A DNA stretch of 51,461 nt from a virus, in IMG/VR virus record IMGVR_UViG_3300020129_000348, positions 1 to 51,461 of that record; one strand, written 5' to 3'. Below are positions 39,210 to 45,749 of this stretch, piece by piece. Made by a program: the position numbers and the translations under genes. Numbering within the stretch: position 1 is the first letter of the stretch; each line of letters opens with the position of its first letter. The notes under the pieces were generated by a model, which was given only the letters and a program-made list of their open reading frames with translations, did no database searches and was not told where the DNA came from.

Positions 39210-39535
39210 ACGTTGGCGCTCTTCTCGGCTATAGAGAACAGGTTGCGACTCTCAAACGTTCGCGCTATGAAGCCCTGACTGTCGTTCGGTAACGATATTG
39301 CATGTCCAGGCGCGACGGTTACCGTGTTGTAGAGCGGCGTGTCCTGCACGTCGAGATCATCAGAAATGTAGATTTGCCCTGTGAATTGCTGGATGATGAA
39401 CAACTGTTTGTCTGTGATGCACTGCGCCGCAATCTCAAGAGAACTTGGCGGTGGAGCAACAGGGGCCGGAATAAACCGTTTCAGTCCGAACAGCGCGGCA
39501 AGCGTAGCGAAGAATCCACGGCGAGTTAGTCCCAT
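39206..39535 (-). CDS. Tat-signal fusion to a piece of the major virion protein (cargo of unit 8)
   Basis: The 109-residue protein starts MGLTRRGFFATLAALFGL, a twin-arginine export signal. After a Pro linker comes QLFIIQQFTGQIYISDDLDV and a short continuation, closely matching QMYIVNQFRGQIYISDTLDV in the protein at 21422 but covering only its first third. The tail EKSANV is arm-encoded. The product looks like an exported fragment of a virion protein. Its job is unknown. Confidence 0.6.
   Translation of the reverse strand: MGLTRRGFFATLAALFGLKRFIPAPVAPPPSSLEIAAQCITDKQLFIIQQFTGQIYISDDLDVQDTPLYNTVTVAPGHAISLPNDSQGFIARTFESRNLFSIAEKSANV
39210..39272 (-). repeat. Cassette 3' arm of unit 8
   Basis: CGTTGGCGCTCTTCTC outer and CGTTCGCGCTATGAAG inner. 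Inner stem GAGA/TCTC. On the - strand EKSANV and its TGA overlap the next ATG exactly as in unit 7. Confidence 0.85.
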
Positions 39536-39885
39536 CAGTACTCATCCTCGTTTCGATAACTACGAATCGACAGCGGACGCGCAGCGGGAGTTCCGTCAAT
39601 GCTCGGTAGTAAGTCACGAACGGTTTGCTCGTCAACTGGTGTGATGGAGTAGATTGCCGGAAGTCCGAAGTATCGCGTAAAGCCGACGCGCACTACTTTG
39701 CCGCCCTTCAACAGATCGGGAACATCGACACGAAAGAGCACGCCACTTCCAAAGGTCTGCTGGGAGAGAAAGCCGACGATCCGCTGGTGTCCGAAGAGTT
39801 CAACGAGTGCCCATGATTTCAACTCAGGTGCCGAGGGCCGCTCGTTTGGCTCAACGATCAACGCTTGCGGGTTCGTTCGCTTCAC
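39535..39885 (-). CDS. Conserved phage protein (cargo of unit 8)
   Basis: The product has 116 residues from GTG 39885, with GAGG in the cassette arm six bases upstream. It reads LKSWALVELFGHQRIVGFLS, VLFRVDVPDLL, VGFTRYFGLPAIYSITPVDE; I know this pattern from phage genomes as an uncharacterised protein. Function is unassigned. Confidence 0.6.
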   Translation of the reverse strand: MKRTNPQALIVEPNERPSAPELKSWALVELFGHQRIVGFLSQQTFGSGVLFRVDVPDLLKGGKVVRVGFTRYFGLPAIYSITPVDEQTVRDLLPSIDGTPAARPLSIRSYRNEDEY

Positions 39886-39890
39886 ATCAG

Positions 39891-39951
39891 CCTCATTTGC
39901 GCGAACGCAAGGTGGGCCTGGCCGCGAGAGATTGCCGAGAGGAGCGCCGAC
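39891..39951 (-). repeat. Cassette 5' arm of unit 8
   Basis: CCTCATTTGCGCGAACGC to GAGAGGAGCGCCGAC on the + strand. On the - strand it ends GCGCAAATGAGG before the GTG start, giving the ribosome-binding site. Confidence 0.85.
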
Positions 39952-39994
39952 ATAAAAGAACCGTATCTATAGTACTACTCCATCTAAGGTACCG

Positions 39995-40030
39995 TTGACA
40001 AGCCTTTTCTTAGGCTCTAATCTTGTGGGC
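39995..40030 (+). promoter_or_regulatory. Sigma-70-type promoter, apparently leaderless
   Basis: TTGACA (39995-40000), a 17-base spacer and TAATCT (40018-40023) form a near-consensus promoter. The ATG of the next gene lies seven bases after the -10, where transcription should start, so the mRNA would have almost no leader. It drives the + accessory array that follows. Confidence 0.75.
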
Positions 40031-40360
40031 ATGGCAAATGCAATTATAAAGTACGGAGACGACGGGGGAACCTTCGCGGTCGTTTTGCCGGACGGGGAAG
40101 AAACGGACGCACTAGATCTAGACCTGAACGGGATTACACTTCTCGACGATGAATCGGATCCGAGCGCCCCCGGCTTTCTCGTGTTGACATCGGCCTACGG
40201 AGGCGGACTCAAACCAAACACAGTCTATCAGCTTACAGCGCTGGATACGGACGTTGAAACCGACGTTGACCTTGACTATGACGACGAATCGGACGAGGAA
40301 GAGTACGAATCGGACGACGAGGACGAAGACGACGAAGAAGCCGAGGAAGCCGAAGCGTGA
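40031..40360 (+). CDS. Protein with long acidic tail
   Basis: The 109-residue protein starts right at the promoter. About 70 residues of beta-rich sequence (GGTFAVVLPDGEETDALDLD, GFLVLTSAYGGGL) are followed by about 35 residues that are nearly all Asp/Glu. Such tails mimic DNA, bind basic proteins or chelate metal; a DNA-mimic role against host defence is possible but unsupported. ATG is preferred over the upstream TTG for its promoter spacing. Confidence 0.6.
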   Translation: MANAIIKYGDDGGTFAVVLPDGEETDALDLDLNGITLLDDESDPSAPGFLVLTSAYGGGLKPNTVYQLTALDTDVETDVDLDYDDESDEEEYESDDEDEDDEEAEEAEA

Positions 40361-40527
40361 CACGCGAACCACTGACGCCCGCAACTCCGCTTGAACTCGC
40401 TGAACGAGCCAAATGTCCAGCTTGCCGCGAAGGACGTTGGCACACCGAAGCTGAGTGGAAGAATCACCCACGGGCGGGAAATGGGCATTCTTTGCTCGAT
40501 ACGACACGACCGAAGAAGACCGTATGA
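40357..40527 (+). CDS. Short Cys-motif protein
   Basis: The 56-residue protein starts at GTG overlapping the previous stop. It contains AKCPACREGRWHTEAEWK and NHPRAGNGHS, a single CxxC with later His residues. Its stop overlaps the ATG of the next gene (GTATGA). The tight coupling on both sides supports it. Confidence 0.5.
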   Translation: MTREPLTPATPLELAERAKCPACREGRWHTEAEWKNHPRAGNGHSLLDTTRPKKTV

Positions 40528-40808
40528 TTAACGCTTTATTTGTTGCTGGCGCTCCTCTCGGCTGTTTTTCATCGGCTGACGCACTTTGCGTTCGCGCAAA
40601 TGAGGCAGCACGACGGAACCGCTTTTTCGCAGCGTTCACCACCGATGAATTAATAGCCGTGACGACCATCTTATTCTCCCCGCTTCCTATCAGTCTGAAG
40701 AGGGAATGCTTGGTGCCAATTGCAGACCGAGTGCTTCAGAGGGCGAACGCGGAAGAACCGCAGCCGACGAGCGGCACCCGAGAAGAGCCCCAACCAAAAA
40801 AGCAATGA
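40524..40808 (+). CDS. Arm-spanning small protein (cargo of unit 9)
   Basis: The product has 94 residues if it starts at ATG 40524; the N-terminal 25 (ALFVAGAPLGCFSSADALCV) would then be encoded by the 5' arm. No start codon stands at the usual place after GAGGCA, so a different start such as GTG 40650 is possible. The middle has DELIAVTTILFSPLPISL; the tail LQRANAEEPQPTSG with EEPQPKK is arm-encoded. Confidence 0.45.
   Translation: MINALFVAGAPLGCFSSADALCVRANEAARRNRFFAAFTTDELIAVTTILFSPLPISLKRECLVPIADRVLQRANAEEPQPTSGTREEPQPKKQ
40541..40607 (+). repeat. Cassette 5' arm of unit 9
   Basis: TGTTGCTGGCGCTCCTCTC outer and GCGTTCGCGCAAATGAGGCA inner. A perfect five-base inner stem ACGCA/TGCGT (read on the - strand) is present. 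Confidence 0.85.
40734..40794 (+). repeat. Cassette 3' arm of unit 9
   Basis: CTTCAGAGGGCGAACGCGG to GAGAAGAGCCCCAAC. GGGC/GCCC closing pair and inner GCGG/CCGC hairpin with an AAGAA loop. Confidence 0.9.
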
Positions 40809-40999
40809 CAGTACCACCCAATCTTGATCTCTCTCCCGAACTAAGAGCTCTAATTGAAGAATCAGTTCAAAACTTCACCGCTCAACTGAAATCGGCAACA
40901 GGTTGGGTGTACAACATGATCGGAGCAGAGAACTGGATTGCCGATTACCGGGCTGAGATTACGCGCGTAATTCGCAAGACGCTGGAGACAAAGAAATGA
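40805..40999 (+). CDS. Small helical protein
   Basis: The 64-residue protein starts with ATG overlapping the unit 9 gene's stop. It is helical (LRALIEESVQNFTAQLKSAT, IADYRAEITRVIRKTLE). It starts ten bases after the arm and overlaps the next gene by ATGA. No family is recognised. Confidence 0.5.
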   Translation: MTVPPNLDLSPELRALIEESVQNFTAQLKSATGWVYNMIGAENWIADYRAEITRVIRKTLETKK

Positions 41000-41313
41000 A
41001 CGTACGCTCCGTCACATTCCCGCAGCTTCAGTATAATGAATCGGCCAAAAAGTCACGCGTGAAAAAATCCGCCGACAACGGCCATGCACCGGAAAAGGCA
41101 CAGGCCGTAGCGAAGCAAGTACAATTGGCCCCTAAGCCCAACATTCTCACCGCTCTGGACCAAGCACGCATCCACGCCAATATCATTTTCAATAAGCTAA
41201 ATCCGATCATCGGCTCTGAAAATCGCCATGGCGACCTGTGCGTAATTCGCAGCGCAGCCTTGAACATACTTCAGCATATTGAAGTACTGATCAACGCGGA
41301 GGAAGAGACATGA
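40996..41313 (+). CDS. Small basic-then-helical protein
   Basis: The 105-residue protein has a basic N-terminal half (SAKKSRVKKSADNGHAPEKA) and a helical C-terminal half (LTALDQARIHANIIFNKL). It overlaps both neighbours. Function unknown. Confidence 0.5.
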   Translation: MNVRSVTFPQLQYNESAKKSRVKKSADNGHAPEKAQAVAKQVQLAPKPNILTALDQARIHANIIFNKLNPIIGSENRHGDLCVIRSAALNILQHIEVLINAEEET

Positions 41314-41642
41314 CCTGTCCATCCTGCCATGCCGAAGTACCACCCGGCCAGCTCGTGTGCGATTGCTTCCAGGTGAACGCTGACAAGGAAGTCCAGGAAC
41401 GAGCACTCGCCGCCTTTATTCAGCGCGGCCAACTACTCTACCGGACCTCAGCACTCACGAGTGGACATCATCTGTTGCCAGCACGAAAGAACTGCCTTTC
41501 ACTGTGCCACAAGAAACGATTCCACTTCGCGAAAACATCGCCGATTGTGAAGGACCAGTTCCTCCACGCCAAGCCCGATGAGTTCTGTAAAGCATGCGCT
41601 GAAGTAGTCAACGCTGCAATTCGAGGAGTCGATGCCGCCTGA
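41310..41642 (+). CDS. Zinc-ribbon protein
   Basis: The 110-residue protein begins MTCPSCHAEVPPGQLVCDC, a zinc ribbon, with further Cys at NCLSLCHKK and EFCKACAEVV. Two metal sites are likely. It overlaps the following gene by 11 bases. Confidence 0.55.
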   Translation: MTCPSCHAEVPPGQLVCDCFQVNADKEVQERALAAFIQRGQLLYRTSALTSGHHLLPARKNCLSLCHKKRFHFAKTSPIVKDQFLHAKPDEFCKACAEVVNAAIRGVDAA

Positions 41643-42192
41643 ATTCGTCCGCATTGAAGATTACCGGCCGTTCTGGGAAGCATTCCGACGTGACCAAGAA
41701 TGGACCGCGTTTACCGGGCTACTCGACGGCGAACCAGCTTGGAGCGACGGTCACGTGTTGATGCTGGGAGATCCGCCACCAAGCGCCGACACGCCTCAAG
41801 ACGCCCCTCTGCATATGTTTGACGGACCTTTGGAGAAGGCGAAACGAGAGACCCTGAAACCGATTGAACCGCTGGCCGTCACAACGATAGGAAAATACAG
41901 AGTCGTTGTCTTTTCAGATGGACATATCGTCGATGTTCGCTTTTGGCGTTTACTCAACGAACGATGGCGGCACGCAATCTGGCTAGGAGACGAATACTCA
42001 CACTGTGAGCTGCCAACAACGCTAATATCCCCGATGGCTATACGGGATGGAGAGAAGTTGGTTGCTGTAGTCATGGCTATGAAGACAGACAGTTACGCCG
42101 ATATCAATGCAGTGCTGGCAGAGCTTCAGAACGCGAACCGCAGCGACTCCAAGCAGTCAACGGAAGCCGAGAAGAGCGCCGATCAAAAATGA
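41632..42192 (+). CDS. Soluble protein with arm-encoded tail
   Basis: The 186-residue mixed alpha/beta protein (AVTTIGKYRVVVFSDGHIVD, WRHAIWLGDEYSHCELPTTL) ends in arm-encoded LQNANRSDSKQSTEAEKSAD. There is no 5' arm; the interval from 40805 to here lies between the 3' arms at 40734 and 42124. No family is recognised. Confidence 0.5.
   Translation: MPPEFVRIEDYRPFWEAFRRDQEWTAFTGLLDGEPAWSDGHVLMLGDPPPSADTPQDAPLHMFDGPLEKAKRETLKPIEPLAVTTIGKYRVVVFSDGHIVDVRFWRLLNERWRHAIWLGDEYSHCELPTTLISPMAIRDGEKLVAVVMAMKTDSYADINAVLAELQNANRSDSKQSTEAEKSADQK
42124..42182 (+). repeat. Cassette 3' arm (solo)
   Basis: CTTCAGAACGCGAACCGC to GAGAAGAGCGCCGAT. The first box has drifted (ACGCG). Inner stems GACT/AGTC and CCG/CGG remain. 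The next gene begins seven bases after it. Confidence 0.8.
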
Positions 42193-42587
42193 ACGCGTTG
42201 AAACAAGTAGCTCATTGGGTAAAAGAACAACTGCCCTCTCGTTGGCCCAAAGGAACAGTCGCAGTCCGAGAGAAGTCTGGGAAGCCAGCCTTTCTAAAAG
42301 GAGTAGTTCATACAATTAACCGGAATGGCATTTGGATCGAAGTCGGCGAACCGTCGATGCGCTGTCTCTTGGGCGCGACGTACATTCACTACTGCGATCA
42401 TTGCCAGAAGTCGATTCCAGGATACGTCACGTTCAACCGGCCGGCGAATCAAAGACACTACTGCCCCTTCTGTGGACCAGGCTTTCTTTTACGAGAACTA
42501 CGGAAAGGTGAAAAGGTTCTACTGCATTACCGCTTTCGAGAAGATGGGAGTGGAGGGATGTGGTATGGGGAGAGAGTTGATTGGTGA
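42189..42587 (+). CDS. Zinc-ribbon protein
   Basis: The 132-residue protein starts with ATG overlapping the previous stop. A beta-rich N-terminal part (FLKGVVHTINRNGIWIEVGE) precedes two Cys pairs, YCDHCQKS and HYCPFCGPG, forming one zinc ribbon. It sits directly before unit 10. Confidence 0.55.
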   Translation: MNALKQVAHWVKEQLPSRWPKGTVAVREKSGKPAFLKGVVHTINRNGIWIEVGEPSMRCLLGATYIHYCDHCQKSIPGYVTFNRPANQRHYCPFCGPGFLLRELRKGEKVLLHYRFREDGSGGMWYGERVDW

Positions 42588-42598
42588 ACTTTCTTAGT

Positions 42599-42655
42599 CG
42601 TTGGCGCTCTTCTCAGGGATCGTTGACAGTTTGAAGACGTCACGTTCGCGCTATG
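42599..42655 (+). repeat. Cassette 5' arm of unit 10
   Basis: CGTTGGCGCTCTTCTC outer and CACGTTCGCGCTATGG inner. Inner stem TGAC/GTCA. The start codon of the first cargo gene lies in the inner end itself, without the AAATGAGGCA leader. Confidence 0.85.
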
Positions 42656-42940
42656 GATACCAGACCAGTTGAGAAAGCAGAAATTATCGGTGTTCAGTTC
42701 AACTCGCTCGGACGACGGACCTGGATACTGAAGGGCGATCCGAGGGCTGATCGAGAACCAACTACCCGGCTACTGATGGCTCAGCCGACAATGCGGCGAT
42801 TAGAAGCGTTCCGAAGTGGAGCTATGGCGCGCTGTCAAGGACTTCCGCGTAAACCACATTGGAACCGGGACTCGCTTGGGGCTTACCATTTCGGCATCGG
42901 ATGGGACGCCGCCGATCTTAAGATTCGAGACTTATCATGA
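42653..42940 (+). CDS. Small basic protein (cargo of unit 10)
   Basis: The 95-residue protein has its ATG in the end of the 5' arm. It reads IIGVQFNSLGRRTWILKGDP and AYHFGIGWDAADLKIRDLS. It overlaps the next gene by ATGA. Function unknown. Confidence 0.5.
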   Translation: MDTRPVEKAEIIGVQFNSLGRRTWILKGDPRADREPTTRLLMAQPTMRRLEAFRSGAMARCQGLPRKPHWNRDSLGAYHFGIGWDAADLKIRDLS

Positions 42941-43161
42941 AACGGTTGATTGTGGAAAGCATTGGGATGGCTCTGATGTTCGGGGCGATGTGGGGACACA
43001 ACGCAATACTCAACCTTCCCGTATTCCAATTTCATTGGAGGCCGTGGCTGGCTGGTGGTCTCATCTGGCTTTGCTCCGGGATAAATACTAATCTCATGAA
43101 TGCCTACCGCAAAATCAAAGCTTCAGAGGGCGAACGCGAAGACCCTCAACCTCCGCGTTGA
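42937..43161 (+). CDS. Double-span membrane protein with arm-encoded tail (cargo of unit 10)
   Basis: The 74-residue protein has two membrane helices (VESIGMALMFGAMWG and WLAGGLIWLCSGI) with a short loop, followed by ASEGEREDPQPPR encoded by the 3' arm. Size and topology recall holin-like proteins. No further evidence. Confidence 0.5.
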   Translation: MKRLIVESIGMALMFGAMWGHNAILNLPVFQFHWRPWLAGGLIWLCSGINTNLMNAYRKIKASEGEREDPQPPR

Positions 43162-43180
43162 CAGCCGAGGAAAGCCCCAA
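43121..43180 (+). repeat. Cassette 3' arm of unit 10
   Basis: CTTCAGAGGGCGAACGCG to GAGGAAAGCCCCAA. A perfect six-base inner stem AACGCG/CGCGTT overlaps the GCGAACGC box, and GGGC/GCCC closes the arm. Confidence 0.9.
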
Positions 43181-43193
43181 AAAGGGAGAGAAA

Positions 43194-43679
43194 ATGGACA
43201 GTTATGAATCAGTAGTACACTCTGGCGATAAGACCTCAATTGCAATTGTAGGCATGCCGGCATCGAAGGTTTCAGACACACTGGATGCGTTGGAAGTGCT
43301 GTATCAGGCGGTTCAAGAAGAGCCAGCCGGAGACTTGGCGTCGATTCCGAAGCGCCGGTGGTGGCAATCCTCTAACACGCACGTAGTTTTGGAAGTGGCG
43401 GTGCGTCAGGCACGCATACGGACAAACCTGCTGAAGATCGCCCGCGACCAGGTCCGCGAACTCGCAATTGCCCACGCCAAAGCACTCAACGACGCCAAGG
43501 CTCATGCCGCACAAGTGGACTTCTACAAACAGTACCTCGAACTCGCAGCGCAACTGAGGGAGCTGAGGAACTTCTTTGCGGAGCACTACTCTTCTGAACT
43601 GGAAAGAGCACTGGTACAGAATGTTAACTTACTGGACTTAGCGAAACAGATTATGCTCAGGAATAAGGCAGGCTCGTGA
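43194..43679 (+). CDS. Helical protein of unknown function
   Basis: The 161-residue protein starts at ATG after GGGAG. The second half is a long amphipathic helix (AIAHAKALNDAKAHAAQVDF, LAAQLRELRNFFAEHYSSEL), a probable coiled coil. It stands between units 10 and 11. No family is recognised. Confidence 0.55.
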   Translation: MDSYESVVHSGDKTSIAIVGMPASKVSDTLDALEVLYQAVQEEPAGDLASIPKRRWWQSSNTHVVLEVAVRQARIRTNLLKIARDQVRELAIAHAKALNDAKAHAAQVDFYKQYLELAAQLRELRNFFAEHYSSELERALVQNVNLLDLAKQIMLRNKAGS

Positions 43680-43690
43680 TGATGCTTTGT

Positions 43691-43755
43691 GGTTGGCGCT
43701 ATTCTGAACTGTCAGCGGAACGGTTGAGCCACTTTGCGTTCGCGCAAATGAGGCA
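43691..43755 (+). repeat. Cassette 5' arm of unit 11
   Basis: GGTTGGCGCTATTCTGAAC outer and GCGTTCGCGCAAATGAGGCA inner. A perfect five-base stem GAACG/CGTTC overlaps the inner box (read on the - strand). Confidence 0.85.
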
Positions 43756-43766
43756 GGGGTAGGCAC

Positions 43767-43997
43767 GTGCCGCACGAGTTTGATAGGCGTATTCAGCTTT
43801 CGGTGGGAACTATACGCGTCCATTTCCAGATCCCAAACGTCTTTGCCCTAACTGGAATTGACCGGGACTTCGTGTATCAAATCATCGACGCGGTGAACCA
43901 CTACGAGCATAAACAGCTTCAGAGGGCGAACGCGGAAAAACCGCTACCGACGAGCGACAGCGGAGAAGAGCCCCAACCTAAAAGGAACAGAGAGTGA
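43767..43997 (+). CDS. Short protein with arm-encoded tail (cargo of unit 11)
   Basis: The 76-residue protein starts at GTG about 12 bases after GAGG in the arm. About 50 residues (IQLSVGTIRVHFQIPNVFAL, DFVYQIIDAVNHYEHK) precede the tail LQRANAEKPLPTSDSGEEPQ. No family is recognised. Confidence 0.5.
   Translation: MPHEFDRRIQLSVGTIRVHFQIPNVFALTGIDRDFVYQIIDAVNHYEHKQLQRANAEKPLPTSDSGEEPQPKRNRE
43917..43977 (+). repeat. Cassette 3' arm of unit 11
   Basis: CTTCAGAGGGCGAACGCGG to GAGAAGAGCCCCAAC. GCGG/CCGC hairpin with an AAAAA loop, an alternative CCGCT/AGCGG stem, and the closing GGGC/GCCC. Confidence 0.9.
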
Positions 43998-44422
43998 TTC
44001 AATCCCTCGACAAACGAACCGGCACTCTCTGGTATTGCACTGAATGCCCCGCTTCTGGTGTTCTAACGTGGCTGGAAGGAAATCCCGGAGTATGGGCGGT
44101 ATCTGAAGCCCTCCGGGAAGCTCACGCGGTCCACTGGCTCGCAATACGCATACTTGTACCGAACCGCTGGAAGATGGACCTGGACACGGCGGGAAACCAA
44201 TTATGCGGCATGTTGCGCGTCCTAAAAGATGTCTTACAGGTAGACATGGAATGCGATGGACGCTCCAATGGGCCAGTGCAAGAGAATCTTGATCCTGAAC
44301 TGTTGGCGCGGGTGCAAACCGTTATCAAAAGGGCCGAAGAGCTTCAGAGGGCGAACGCGGGAGAGCCGCAACCGACGAGCTACAGCGGAGAAGAGCCCCA
44401 CTATAAAAGGAGCGAGTCATGA
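43994..44422 (+). CDS. Soluble protein with arm-encoded tail
   Basis: The 142-residue protein has a GTG start overlapping the unit 11 gene stop. It reads GTLWYCTECPASGVLTW (one CxxC), HWLAIRILVPNRWK and a helical end before the tail LQRANAGEPQPTSYSGEEPH. It lies between two 3' arms of like orientation. Confidence 0.5.
   Translation: MIQSLDKRTGTLWYCTECPASGVLTWLEGNPGVWAVSEALREAHAVHWLAIRILVPNRWKMDLDTAGNQLCGMLRVLKDVLQVDMECDGRSNGPVQENLDPELLARVQTVIKRAEELQRANAGEPQPTSYSGEEPHYKRSES
44342..44401 (+). repeat. Cassette 3' arm (solo)
   Basis: CTTCAGAGGGCGAACGCGG to GAGAAGAGCCCCAC. Inner GCGG/CCGC hairpin with a GAGAG loop. It is the closest relative of the arm at 43917, differing at scattered bases. Confidence 0.9.
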
Positions 44423-44760
44423 ACCCAGTTCAACAAGTCGTAAGCAAAGAACAAATTGAAATGCAACTCAGGTATGCCGAAGTAGAGCTTGCATGCTGGA
44501 TTAAACACCTGGAAGCACACCAAGCAAGGGGCGGAGCGGAGTGCGAGTTTAATTCGGCGCTATGGATCAAGGCTTATCCCGGCTGCGAACATCTTCCCGT
44601 CCTAGAACGCTACATTGATACGTACAAAGCCGACTACGACGCCAAAGCCGAACTGATCAAACTGAGCCTTGCGAAGCTACAGTCTAATGTCGATCAGCTT
44701 AAACAGATTCTTTTGAAGATTGATCAACAGGTAGTTGTGCCGGGTAGTTTTCAGGTTTGA
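44419..44760 (+). CDS. Helical protein of unknown function
   Basis: The 113-residue protein starts with ATG overlapping the previous stop, after AAAGGAGCG. It is mostly helical (MQLRYAEVELACWIKHLEAH, LIKLSLAKLQSNVDQLKQIL). It precedes unit 12. No family is recognised. Confidence 0.5.
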   Translation: MNPVQQVVSKEQIEMQLRYAEVELACWIKHLEAHQARGGAECEFNSALWIKAYPGCEHLPVLERYIDTYKADYDAKAELIKLSLAKLQSNVDQLKQILLKIDQQVVVPGSFQV

Positions 44761-44766
44761 TTTTTA

Positions 44767-44830
44767 TGTTGGCGCTCTTCTCATCTGTCTTTCGTAGCTT
44801 GAGCCACTGGGCGTTCGCGCAAATGAGGCA
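44767..44830 (+). repeat. Cassette 5' arm of unit 12
   Basis: TGTTGGCGCTCTTCTC outer (with TTTTTA before it) and GCGTTCGCGCAAATGAGGCA inner. GAGG is six bases before the cargo ATG. No strong inner stem is seen. Confidence 0.9.
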
Positions 44831-44833
44831 GCC

Positions 44834-45076
44834 ATGAACCTGAACGACCTCTACCCGCGCGGAACAAAGCTGGTGGACGTACCGCCCGATTTCACCGGTA
44901 TGCCGGTAGCTGAATGGCAACGTCTGAAGATGCAAGAACAGTTCGACGCATACCGAGTTGCCGCCGATGCCGCTGGGCCACAGACCGAAGGCGCACTCCG
45001 CGACTGGAAGCGCTGCAAAGGTCAGGAGTGGCGCGGCAAGGCGTTAGCTACGAAGCGGGATGGCTACGGGAAATGA
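44834..45076 (+). CDS. Small soluble protein (cargo of unit 12)
   Basis: The 80-residue protein has an ATG served by the arm's GAGG. It reads NDLYPRGTKLVDVPPDFTGM, MQEQFDAYRVAADA and a basic end. It overlaps the next gene by ATGA. Function unknown. Confidence 0.55.
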   Translation: MNLNDLYPRGTKLVDVPPDFTGMPVAEWQRLKMQEQFDAYRVAADAAGPQTEGALRDWKRCKGQEWRGKALATKRDGYGK

Positions 45077-45327
45077 AGATCGAGATTCAGTCCTGCACAA
45101 TCACCACAGTCATGAACACATCCGACAAACCGGATGCTCTTGTAGTCAGACTTGCCGAGCAAATGGCGTGGTCTAAGAAGTTCGCAGACCTGCAAGAAGA
45201 GACAACGCTGGACGCCAAGCTATCGACCGCCCGTACAATCATTCTCCTAGTCGGGCTTGTCGCTTCCGTTGCGTTCAATGTTTACCAGTTCATCGCATCC
45301 GTGATTGCCTCAGAGGGCGCACGGTAG
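45073..45327 (+). CDS. Single-span membrane protein (cargo of unit 12)
   Basis: The 84-residue protein has a soluble N-terminal part (DALVVRLAEQMAWSKKFADL) and one membrane helix (IILLVGLVASVAFNVYQFI). It ends ASEGAR, encoded by the arm, the same end as the cytosine methyltransferase. Confidence 0.55.
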   Translation: MKIEIQSCTITTVMNTSDKPDALVVRLAEQMAWSKKFADLQEETTLDAKLSTARTIILLVGLVASVAFNVYQFIASVIASEGAR

Positions 45328-45371
45328 AAAACTCACAACCGTTGCGTTGACCGTTGAGAAAAGCCCCAAAC
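45308..45371 (+). repeat. Cassette 3' arm of unit 12
   Basis: CCTCAGAGGGCGCACGGT to GAGAAAAGCCCCAAAC. Five-base inner stem ACGGT/ACCGT and closing GGGC/GCCC. Confidence 0.9.
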
Positions 45372-45400
45372 AAAAAGAAGGGTATGATACAATTCCAACC

Positions 45401-45673
45401 ATGTTAGAACTAACTAGCTATCAGACTCGAAATGCACGACTGGTGAAAATGGAATCCCATGAGCTAAGGGACATCACCCTGCAGGACGGCTCAACTCAGA
45501 GCATGGACGTATTCCGCGGCACACTCATGAAAGCCGATGGAACTACTCCTGAGACTCAGTGCGAATGGATTGACTCCAAACAGCCACATACGATCGGGGA
45601 GTGCATTAACCCAGCTACGAGACGGCCATTTGGACAGACTACTCTGAATGATCTTGTCAAACGAGTTGGTTGA
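45401..45673 (+). CDS. Small soluble protein
   Basis: The 90-residue protein starts at ATG with a TATGAT box 13 bases upstream. The beta-rich body reads RDITLQDGSTQSMDVFRGTL and CEWIDSKQPHTIGECINPAT. It is the last gene of the + array; a - strand unit follows. No family is recognised. Confidence 0.5.
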   Translation: MLELTSYQTRNARLVKMESHELRDITLQDGSTQSMDVFRGTLMKADGTTPETQCEWIDSKQPHTIGECINPATRRPFGQTTLNDLVKRVG

Positions 45674-45685
45674 TTCCTTCTTTTT

Positions 45686-45747
45686 TGTTGGCGCTCTTCA
45701 GGGCTGTCTCTCGTAGCCAGCGCCGATCAGCGTTCGCGCAAATGAAG
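45686..45747 (-). repeat. Cassette 3' arm of unit 13
   Basis: TGTTGGCGCTCTTCAGG outer and GCGTTCGCGCAAATGAAGC inner. Inner stem GGC/GCC. Unusually the cargo gene stops just before the arm, and the inner end is of the AAATGAAG form otherwise seen in 5' arms. Confidence 0.85.
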
Positions 45748-45749
45748 CT

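Larger units (their letters stand above)
39210..39951 (-). mobile_element. Cassette unit 8 (two cargo genes)
   Basis: Inverted arms at 39210-39272 and 39891-39951 enclose a conserved phage gene and the Tat-fused virion-protein fragment. It stands at the promoter end of the - operon. Confidence 0.75.
40541..40794 (+). mobile_element. Cassette unit 9 (smallest, 254 bp)
   Basis: Inverted arms at 40541-40607 and 40734-40794 leave only about 126 bases between them. It is the shortest complete unit and the closest to a minimal mobile form. Confidence 0.7.
42599..43180 (+). mobile_element. Cassette unit 10 (two cargo genes)
   Basis: Arms at 42599-42655 and 43121-43180 are inverted and enclose two overlapping + genes. 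Confidence 0.75.
43691..43977 (+). mobile_element. Cassette unit 11 (one cargo gene, 287 bp)
   Basis: Inverted arms at 43691-43755 and 43917-43977 enclose one short gene. Directly downstream a further gene ends in another 3' arm (44342). Confidence 0.75.
44767..45371 (+). mobile_element. Cassette unit 12 (two cargo genes)
   Basis: Inverted arms at 44767-44830 and 45308-45371 enclose two overlapping + genes. This is one of the cleanest examples of arm-supplied ribosome-binding site and arm-supplied tail. Confidence 0.8.
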
